Source of the DNA: HGW-17 sp964516435
GTDB lineage: Bacteria > Myxococcota_A > Polyangia > HGW-17
DNA length: 64,000 nt
Assembly: GCA_964516435.1 (NCBI GenBank)
Contig: CAZEZP010000038.1
Span: 12,534-76,533, forward strand
Reading direction: 5' to 3'
Each line of letters starts with the position of its first letter. The stretch's first letter is position 1. Shown piece by piece: positions 53,183-64,000 of the stretch. The notes under the pieces are model-generated. The model searched no databases. It was not told the DNA's origin and saw only the letters and a list, made by a program, of their open reading frames with translations. Both the position numbers and the translations under genes were made by a program.

Positions 53183-53255
53183 GCGGGAATAGCTCAGTTG
53201 GCAGAGCATCAGCCTTCCAAGCTGAGGGTCGCGGGTTCGATTCCCGTTTCCCGCT
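53183..53255 (+). tRNA. tRNA-Gly (anticodon TCC)
   Basis: Acceptor GCGGGAA/TTCCCGC, anticodon loop CTTCCAA with TCC, and T-arm GCGGG-TTCGATT-CCCGT. Discriminator T, CCA not encoded. Confidence 0.95.
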
Positions 53256-53272
53256 CTGGTTGTGCCGGCAAT

Positions 53273-53345
53273 GCCCACATAGCTCAGTCGGCAGAGCACC
53301 TCCTTGGTAAGGAGGAGGTCATCGGTTCAAATCCGATTGTGGGCT
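53273..53345 (+). tRNA. tRNA-Thr (anticodon GGT)
   Basis: Acceptor GCCCACA/TGTGGGC, anticodon stem CCTCC/GGAGG with loop TTGGTAA (GGT), and T-loop TTCAAAT. Second threonine tRNA of the cluster. It lies 55 bases before tuf. Confidence 0.95.
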
Positions 53346-53400
53346 CAGACGGTCCTTTTTCCAAGAACCCGGCCTTTGAGCCACTTTGGAGGAGATTCTA

Positions 53401-54597
<1,197 letters not shown>

Positions 54598-54623
54598 TTT
54601 TGCAAGGATGACGGGTGTTTGCC

Positions 54624-54779
54624 ATGGGTAACCGCACGATGATCATATTGGAGTGCACAGAGTGCAAGAACCGGAATTACACGACGACGAAGAACAAGCG
54701 GACTACCCCGGACAAGTTGGAGTTCAAGAAGTATTGTCCCTTCGATCGGAAGCACACGGTCCACAAGGAAAGCAAATAG
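54624..54779 (+). CDS. rpmG: 50S ribosomal protein L33
   Basis: 51 residues. MGNRTMIILECTECKNRNYT, then the TTKNKRTTPDKLEFKKYCPF segment and KHTV: the normal bacterial L33 sequence. Zinc ligands CTEC are present, but in the second pair (normally CxxC) only one Cys is seen (YCPFDRKH). The ATG at 54624 lies 26 bases after the tuf stop with AAGGATG-type sequence before it. Confidence 0.93.
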   Translation: MGNRTMIILECTECKNRNYTTTKNKRTTPDKLEFKKYCPFDRKHTVHKESK

Positions 54780-54808
54780 CCTTGCAGACGTGTGGATGGT
54801 GATGGTCT

Positions 54809-54840
54809 GGCGGGCGGTGTGATGCCGCCCGCCTTTTCTT
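54809..54840 (+). terminator. Intrinsic terminator after rpmG
   Basis: Nine-base perfect GC stem GGCGGGCGG/CCGCCCGCC with a seven-base loop, followed by TTTTCTT. It lies between rpmG and tRNA-Trp, so it likely ends or attenuates the tuf transcript. Confidence 0.8.
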
Positions 54841-54847
54841 CACGGAT

Positions 54848-54868
54848 ACGGAAGGCCCGTCCTTCCGT
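54848..54868 (+). other. Hairpin directly upstream of tRNA-Trp
   Basis: Eight-base inverted repeat ACGGAAGG/CCTTCCGT with a five-base loop, two bases before the tRNA. No T-run; possible processing signal. Confidence 0.4.
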
Positions 54869-54870
54869 GT

Positions 54871-54946
<76 letters not shown>

Positions 54947-54976
54947 TCTGGTGATTCCAGACCTGTGAGGTATCAC

Positions 54977-55336
54977 ATGGGCGACAGGAAGTACATCCAT
55001 CTGGTTTTCATGGTGCTGGCGGTGGTCGCTTCATGGGTGGCCATCAACCTCGTCGATCTGGTGTGGTCGTATTTTGCCCGCCCCGCAAAATTGTGGCCGC
55101 AACTGATTGGCGTAACGGCTGGCGTGCTGGTGGTGAGTTTCTACTGGCTCAAGCAGGAGACCTTCGACTGGGTGGGATCCATCGTGCACGAGCTCAGGCG
55201 CGTGACGTGGCCTACCAAGCAGGAAACCTACAGCGCCACGGTGGTGGTCATTATCACTGTCATCATTTCAACGATTCTGCTGTTCATTTTCGACGCTTTC
55301 TGGGCGTTTGCGACGGACAAGATCCTGCTCAACTGA
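54977..55336 (+). CDS. secE: Preprotein translocase subunit SecE
   Basis: 119 residues: two extra N-terminal helices (IHLVFMVLAVVASWVAINLV and LIGVTAGVLVVSFYWL), then the conserved SecE core VHELRRVTWPTKQETYSATV and the terminal membrane helix. Three helices in total, as in proteobacterial SecE. Start ATG at 54977. Works with SecY in protein export. Confidence 0.94.
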   Translation: MGDRKYIHLVFMVLAVVASWVAINLVDLVWSYFARPAKLWPQLIGVTAGVLVVSFYWLKQETFDWVGSIVHELRRVTWPTKQETYSATVVVIITVIISTILLFIFDAFWAFATDKILLN

Positions 55337-55352
55337 GCTGACGAGGCCCACC

Positions 55353-55880
55353 ATGGCGATGAAGTGGTATGTCGTTCACACCTACGCGATGGCCGAAGAG
55401 GCCGTGAAAGCTTCTTTGGAAGAGAAGATTCGCGCCGAGAAGAAAGAGCATCTTTTCGGGGAGATCCTCATTCCCATCGAGCGCGTGATCGACATGAAGA
55501 ATGGCGAGAAGCGCACATCCACCCGCAAGTTTTTCAACGGCTACATCTTCGTGCAGATGGAGATGTGCGACGAGGCCTGGCATCTGGTCAACGACACGCC
55601 CAAGGTGATGGGATTTCTGGGCGGGCGCAATCCTTCGCCGCTTTCCGAGCGCGAAATCGAATCGGTGCGCGCGCAGGTCCATGAGGGCACCACCAAGCCC
55701 AAGCCGAAGATCCAGTTCGTGGAAGGTGAGCGGGTTCGCGTCATCGATGGGCCGTTCAGCAATTTCCAGGGCATCATCGAGGAAGTGAAGCCGGAAAAGC
55801 AGAAGTTGAAAGTGCTCGTGATGATCTTCGGCCGGGCCACTCCCGTCGAACTGGATTTCACCCAGGTGGAAAAAAGTTGA
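55353..55880 (+). CDS. nusG: Transcription termination/antitermination factor NusG
   Basis: 175 residues. KWYVVHTYAMAEEAVKASLE, NGYIFVQMEM, TPKVMGFLGG and the KOW domain VEGERVRVIDGPFSNFQGII are present. Binds RNA polymerase at the clamp to affect pausing and Rho termination. Follows secE after 16 bases. Confidence 0.97.
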   Translation: MAMKWYVVHTYAMAEEAVKASLEEKIRAEKKEHLFGEILIPIERVIDMKNGEKRTSTRKFFNGYIFVQMEMCDEAWHLVNDTPKVMGFLGGRNPSPLSEREIESVRAQVHEGTTKPKPKIQFVEGERVRVIDGPFSNFQGIIEEVKPEKQKLKVLVMIFGRATPVELDFTQVEKS

Positions 55881-55882
55881 TC

Positions 55883-55907
55883 AATCAAGCAGTTTTTGCT
55901 TGATTTT
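55883..55907 (+). terminator. Weak hairpin plus T-run after nusG
   Basis: Nine-base stem AATCAAGCA/TGCTTGATT with a five-base loop, followed by two further T residues (four T in a row at 55904-55907). It lies right after the nusG stop and before the L11 gene, so it could lower read-through into rplK. AT-rich stem, so only weakly supported. Confidence 0.45.
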
Positions 55908-56017
55908 CGCAGCGGTTTATTGTAGAAACCCGACCGGCGCGTTTGGCGCAAGGTGTGTGTTTTTGAGTTTTTCTCAATCATTCTAACAGGTTACGGTATT
56001 GCAGAGTTGGTGATCCC

Positions 56018-56440
56018 ATGAAAAAGTTGACGGGTCAGATCAAATTGCAGTTGCCTGCCGGCAAGGCGACCCCCGCTCCTCCGGTTGGACCGGCGCTCGG
56101 CCAGCATGGCGTGAACATCATGGAATTTTGCAAGCAATTCAACGCCAAGACGCAGAAGGACGATGGCATGATCATCCCGGTGGTGATCTCCGTCTTCTCG
56201 GATCGCTCCTTCACGTTCGTGTTGAAGACGCCGCCGGCATCCGTGCTGCTGCTCAAGGCCATCGGCGCCAAGAGCGGCTCCGGCGAGCCCAATAAGAAGA
56301 AGATCGGGAAGGTCACCTGGAAGCAGATCCAGGACATCGCCCAGTTGAAGCTTCCGGATCTCAACACCACGGATTTGCAGGCAGCCATGCGTACGATTGC
56401 GGGCACTGCGAAATCCATGGGGATCGATGTCGTCGATTGA
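56018..56440 (+). CDS. rplK: 50S ribosomal protein L11
   Basis: 140 residues. MKKLTGQIKLQLPAGKATPA, PPVGPALGQHGVNIMEFCKQ and the C-terminal rRNA-binding domain VTWKQIQDIAQLKLPDLNT are all typical. Forms the GTPase-associated centre with L10/L12. A 137-base gap with the weak hairpin separates it from nusG. Confidence 0.98.
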   Translation: MKKLTGQIKLQLPAGKATPAPPVGPALGQHGVNIMEFCKQFNAKTQKDDGMIIPVVISVFSDRSFTFVLKTPPASVLLLKAIGAKSGSGEPNKKKIGKVTWKQIQDIAQLKLPDLNTTDLQAAMRTIAGTAKSMGIDVVD

Positions 56441-56521
56441 TTCGCCTCACGCACCACCTGCAGTTGAGGTCCTCATTCCGGGGGCCGGGTGGGAGGTCGC
56501 AGAGACCGAAAAGGAGGATAT

Positions 56522-57232
56522 ATGGCTCATGTAGGTAAAAAGTATCAAAATGCTCTCAAGTTGTATGATCGTGCAAAACGCTACTCGGTGGAAGAAGCTG
56601 CGGCTCTCGTTTCCAAGTTGAGCACCACGAAATTCGACGGGACGATCGAACTGGCGGTCCGGCTGGGGGTCAATCCGCGGCATGCGGATCAGATGGTCCG
56701 TGGCGCGGTCGTGCTCCCGCACGGAACCGGCAAGACGGTGCGCGTGCTGGTGTTCGCCAAGGGCGACAAGGTCCAGGAAGCCCTGGCCGCCGGCGCCGAT
56801 TATGCCGGGGCGGAGGAACTGGTCGAGAAGATCCAGAAGGAAAACTGGCTGGAATTCGACAAGACCATCGCCACTCCCGACGTGATGCCGCTGGTCGGCC
56901 GCATCGGCCGCCTGCTGGGTACCCGTGGCCTGATGCCCAACCCCAAGGTGGGCACCGTGACGTTCGACATCGAAAAGACGGTGAAGGAACTCAAGGGTGG
57001 CCGCGTGGAATTCCGCGTGGAAAAGGCCGGTATCGTGCATGTCGGCATTGGCAAGGTCTCCTTCGGTCAGGACAAGATCAAGGAAAACCTGCTGGCTGTC
57101 ATGGAAATGCTTCTGAAATTGAAGCCGGCTTCCGCCAAGGGCACCTATGTCAAGTCCGTGACGCTCGCTCCGACGATGGGGCCGGGCATCAAACTGGACG
57201 TGCACCAACTCCTCGCCATGCTGGCGGCCTGA
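56522..57232 (+). CDS. rplA: 50S ribosomal protein L1
   Basis: 236 residues. GKKYQNALKLYDRAKRYSVE at the start, IELAVRLGVNPRHADQMVRG, GLMPNPKVGTVT and the late KSVTLAPTMGPGIKLD are the L1 signatures. AAGGAGG precedes the ATG at 56522. L1 forms the stalk at the E site and in many bacteria binds its own message; a binding site was not checked. Confidence 0.98.
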   Translation: MAHVGKKYQNALKLYDRAKRYSVEEAAALVSKLSTTKFDGTIELAVRLGVNPRHADQMVRGAVVLPHGTGKTVRVLVFAKGDKVQEALAAGADYAGAEELVEKIQKENWLEFDKTIATPDVMPLVGRIGRLLGTRGLMPNPKVGTVTFDIEKTVKELKGGRVEFRVEKAGIVHVGIGKVSFGQDKIKENLLAVMEMLLKLKPASAKGTYVKSVTLAPTMGPGIKLDVHQLLAMLAA

Positions 57233-57247
57233 TGATGGGGGTGTGAA

Positions 57248-57781
57248 ATGAATCGGAATCAAAAAGGCGAGCACATCCAATACTACGAAAAGGTCATCAA
57301 GGAAGCCCAGTCCATGGTGTTCGTGGAGTTCCGCGGACTGAAGGTGGAGGAAGTCAACAAGATCCGCCGCGAATTCAGGGCCGCCAACTGCGAGTACAAG
57401 GTCATCAAGAACACCCTGCTGGGGCATGTCGCCAAGAACACGCCGGCCGAAGTGATCCGTCCGCAGTTGTCGGGACCGCTGGCCGTTCTGTTCTCGCGCG
57501 AGGATCCGGCTGCGCCGGCCCGCATCGCGCTCAAGTGCGCCAAGGAATACGACAAGTTCAAGATTCGCGCGGGCTACATGGATGGGCAACTGCTGGACAG
57601 CAAAGGCGTCGAGATGCTCTCGACCATGCCTTCCAAGCAGGAACTGCGCGCCAAACTGCTGGCCACGTTCATCGCGGCCCCGCAGAAACTGCTGCGCCTG
57701 TTCACGGCCGCGCCTTCGCGCATGCTGATGGTTCTGGATGCCAAGAAGCGCCAGATGGAATCTGGCGGACAAGAAGGTTAA
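57248..57781 (+). CDS. rplJ: 50S ribosomal protein L10
   Basis: 177 residues. QSMVFVEFRGLKVEEVNKIR, NTLLGHVAKN and the C-terminal helix that carries L12 dimers are present. Base of the L12 stalk. Short 15-base gap to rplA, so the usual long L10 leader is missing. Confidence 0.96.
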   Translation: MNRNQKGEHIQYYEKVIKEAQSMVFVEFRGLKVEEVNKIRREFRAANCEYKVIKNTLLGHVAKNTPAEVIRPQLSGPLAVLFSREDPAAPARIALKCAKEYDKFKIRAGYMDGQLLDSKGVEMLSTMPSKQELRAKLLATFIAAPQKLLRLFTAAPSRMLMVLDAKKRQMESGGQEG

Positions 57782-57823
57782 TGATTTTTTGAACTCTTTA
57801 CGAGTCCTGATGGGAGGAACATC

Positions 57824-58216
57824 ATGTCAGTAACGAAAGAACAAGTTGTGGATTTTCTGAGCAAGATGACCGTGATGGAAATGGCCAGCCTGGTCAAGGA
57901 ACTGGAACAGTTGTGGGGCGTTGAGGCCGCTCCGGCCGTTATGGCTGGCGGGTTTGCCGCTCCGGCCGCCGCCGGCGCCGCTGCTCCGGCTGCCGCCGAA
58001 GAGGAAAAGACCGAGTTCGACGTGGTGATCGAAGACGTCGGCGCCAAGAAGATCGACGTCATCAAGGCGATCCGTGAGATCACCAACCTGGGCCTGAAGG
58101 AAGCCAAGGAAATGGCCGAGAACAACCAGGTCGTGAAGACCGGCGTCTCCAAGGAAGAGGCGGCCAACATCAAGAAGAAACTCGAAGAAGCCGGCGCGAA
58201 AGTGAAGATCAAGTAA
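57824..58216 (+). CDS. rplL: 50S ribosomal protein L7/L12
   Basis: 130 residues. N-terminal dimer helix (VVDFLSKMTVMEMASLVKEL), Ala-rich hinge (GFAAPAAAGAAAPAAAEEE) and C-terminal domain FDVVIEDVGAKKIDVIKAIR. Contacts elongation factors. GGGAGG precedes the ATG. Confidence 0.98.
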   Translation: MSVTKEQVVDFLSKMTVMEMASLVKELEQLWGVEAAPAVMAGGFAAPAAAGAAAPAAAEEEKTEFDVVIEDVGAKKIDVIKAIREITNLGLKEAKEMAENNQVVKTGVSKEEAANIKKKLEEAGAKVKIK

Positions 58217-58276
58217 CCATTTTCCTGTTCGTTTTCATACAGGAATGGTCACAAAAAACTGGTCAGAGTTGGATAA

Positions 58277-58315
58277 GGTATCCGGCGCAGGCTGTCTGCG
58301 CCGGGTACCTTTTTT
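58277..58315 (+). terminator. Attenuator-like hairpin between rplL and rpoB
   Basis: Fourteen-base stem GGTATCCGGCGCAG/CTGCGCCGGGTACC, with a single G-U pair, a five-base loop and then TTTTTT (58310-58315). It sits 20 bases before the rpoB start. In E. coli a partial terminator in the same place lowers rpoBC transcription relative to the ribosomal proteins; the same role is likely. Confidence 0.85.
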
Positions 58316-58334
58316 CTCTTTCTAGGAGAAATGG

Positions 58335-62534
<4,200 letters not shown>

Positions 62535-62609
62535 GCATTTCCTAGCTGAAGTATCCGGGCGTGCATGGCCCGGAGGTTCGTATCTTCTTTCCTGGCGAGG
62601 TCATACCCG

Positions 62610-64000
62610 ATGAAAGATCTTTTCAGTTTTATCGATCCGGTGCAGGAAACGCGTGATTTCAACGCCATCAAGATCCGGCTGGCTTCCCCGGAAGACATTC
62701 TCGAGTGGTCGCATGGCGAGGTGAAGAAGCCGGAAACCATCAACTACCGTACCTTCAAACCCGAGCGCGACGGACTCTTCTGCGCGAAGATCTTCGGGCC
62801 CGTCAAGGATTTCGAGTGCAATTGCGGCAAATACAAGCGCATGAAGCACCGCGGCGTCGTATGCGAGAAATGCGGTGTCGAGGTCATTTCGGCCAAGGTG
62901 CGCCGCGAACGGCTCGGCCACATCGAACTGGCTTCTCCCGTGGCCCACATCTGGTTCCTGCGCAGCCTGCCTTCGCGCATCGGCAACATCCTGGATATTC
63001 CGCTCAAGCAACTGGAGAGCATCCTCTATTGCGAGGCCTATATCGTCACGGATCCTCTGGGCAGCCATCTGCAGAAGGGCGAAATCCTCAAGGAGCGCGA
63101 CTACCAGGATCTCGAGGACCAGTACGGTCCCGGCTTCGTCAAGGCCGAAACTGGCGGTGAGGCCATCTACGAGTTGCTCTCGCAGGTGGACATCTCCAAG
63201 TTGTCCATGGAGTTGCGCGAGGAACTGCGCAACGAGAAGAACGACATGAAGCGCAAGAAGTTGGCCAAGCGCCTCAAGACCGTCAATGCCTTCAAGGAAT
63301 CCAAGAACAAGCCCGAGTGGATGATGGTGAAGATCCTGCCCGTTCTTCCGCCGGACCTGCGTCCGCTGGTTCCCCTGGATGGCGGGCGCTTCGCCACGTC
63401 CGATCTCAACGACCTGTACCGGCGCGTCATCAACCGGAACAACCGCTTGAAGAAACTGGTGGAACTGACCGCTCCGGCCATCATCATCCGCAACGAGAAG
63501 CGCATGCTGCAGGAGGCCGTGGACGCCCTGTTCGACAACGGCCGCCGCAACAAGAGCGTGACCGGCAGCAACAAGCGCCCGCTCAAGTCCCTCTCCGACA
63601 TGCTCAAGGGCAAGTCCGGGCGCTTCCGCCAAAACCTGCTCGGCAAGCGCGTGGACTACTCCGGCCGCTCGGTCATCGTCATCGGACCCGAGTTGAAGGT
63701 CCACCAGTGCGGCCTGCCGAAAAAGATGGCGCTGGTGCTCTTTGAACCGTTCATCATCCGCCGCCTCAAGGAACGGGGACTGGTGCACACGGTTCGCTCG
63801 GCCAAGAAGCTTATCGAGCGCCAGACCACCGAGGTCTGGGACGTGCTGGAAGAGGTCACCAAGGGCCACCCGGTCCTGCTCAACCGCGCGCCCACGCTGC
63901 ACCGGCTTTCGATCCAGGCCTTCGAGCCGGTCCTCATCGAATGCGAGGCCATCCGTCTCCACCCCCTGGTCTGTACTGCCTACAACGCATACTTCGACGG
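62610..64000 (+). CDS. rpoC: RNA polymerase subunit beta' (partial, N-terminal 463 residues)
   Basis: Starts at ATG 62610 (MKDLFSFIDPVQETRDFNAI) and runs off the right edge. The zinc-binding region CNCGKYKRMKHRGVVCEKCG, lid/rudder region KGKSGRFRQNLLGKRVDYSG and RAPTLHRLSIQAFEPVLIEC are normal. The final codons read YNAYFDG where all cellular polymerases have YNADFDGD: codon 461 is TAC instead of GAC/GAT. That residue is one of three metal-binding Asp of the active centre, so this is probably a sequence error or a rare variant. Confidence 0.97.
   Translation, partial: MKDLFSFIDPVQETRDFNAIKIRLASPEDILEWSHGEVKKPETINYRTFKPERDGLFCAKIFGPVKDFECNCGKYKRMKHRGVVCEKCGVEVISAKVRRERLGHIELASPVAHIWFLRSLPSRIGNILDIPLKQLESILYCEAYIVTDPLGSHLQKGEILKERDYQDLEDQYGPGFVKAETGGEAIYELLSQVDISKLSMELREELRNEKNDMKRKKLAKRLKTVNAFKESKNKPEWMMVKILPVLPPDLRPLVPLDGGRFATSDLNDLYRRVINRNNRLKKLVELTAPAIIIRNEKRMLQEAVDALFDNGRRNKSVTGSNKRPLKSLSDMLKGKSGRFRQNLLGKRVDYSGRSVIVIGPELKVHQCGLPKKMALVLFEPFIIRRLKERGLVHTVRSAKKLIERQTTEVWDVLEEVTKGHPVLLNRAPTLHRLSIQAFEPVLIECEAIRLHPLVCTAYNAYFD

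Overview
The window is 64 kb of GC-rich bacterial chromosome, dense in genes, with many 4-base stop/start overlaps. The gene content points to a delta-type lineage such as Myxococcota or Bradymonadota. It holds two Hanks-type Ser/Thr kinases, an FHA-GGDEF protein, many lipoproteins rich in Asp/Cys or with FG-GAP or vWA domains, Pro/Met repeat linkers, a split b/b' ATP synthase and a long RpoB. The placement is an inference from gene style, not from a phylogeny.

Layout. 1-4116 (minus): a PQQ-propeller protein, an ECF-like sigma factor, an unknown protein and CoaX form one coupled group, followed by AtpZ and a YihY/BrkB membrane protein that runs off the left edge. 4232-7389: an EcsC-family protein, a putative lipoprotein, an extensin-like peptidase-fold protein and a small membrane protein. 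7367-13211 (minus): an ATP synthase operon atpF'-F-H-A-G-D-C without subunits a and c. 13495-16696: small helical or membrane proteins, one of them frameshifted, then TatB and a TolC-like protein. 17020-25443 (plus): Ser/Thr kinase, TPR protein, double cNMP-domain protein, outer-membrane protein, MtaB, a cysteine hydrolase and a thioredoxin-reductase-like flavoprotein without CxxC. 25453-26273 (minus): a DUF134 regulator and a NifX/NafY-like protein.

26418-34879 (plus): a five-gene group overlapping at every junction: a membrane-anchored unknown, a sensor histidine kinase, an FG-GAP/ASPIC lipoprotein, a HExxH lipoprotein and another lipoprotein. 34910-39396 (minus): rpe, rsmB and fmt plus a DUF4388-like protein. 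39760-43750: a vWA lipoprotein and a very Cys-rich secreted repeat protein, convergent. 44078-48664 (plus): a divergent DnaA, a SWIM zinc-finger protein, a MoxR ATPase and a vWA/metallopeptidase-like partner. 48687-52460 (minus): an FHA-GGDEF cyclase, a GT-C type membrane glycosyltransferase and a kinase-PAS protein.

52842-64000 (plus) is the classical translation/transcription block: tRNA-Thr, Tyr, Gly, Thr, tuf, rpmG, tRNA-Trp, secE, nusG, rplK, rplA, rplJ, rplL, rpoB and the start of rpoC. It has a near-consensus promoter, a terminator after rpmG and an attenuator-like hairpin before rpoB. The last bases of the window show a Tyr where the first catalytic Asp of RpoC should be. No rRNA, CRISPR array, prophage or insertion sequence was seen.
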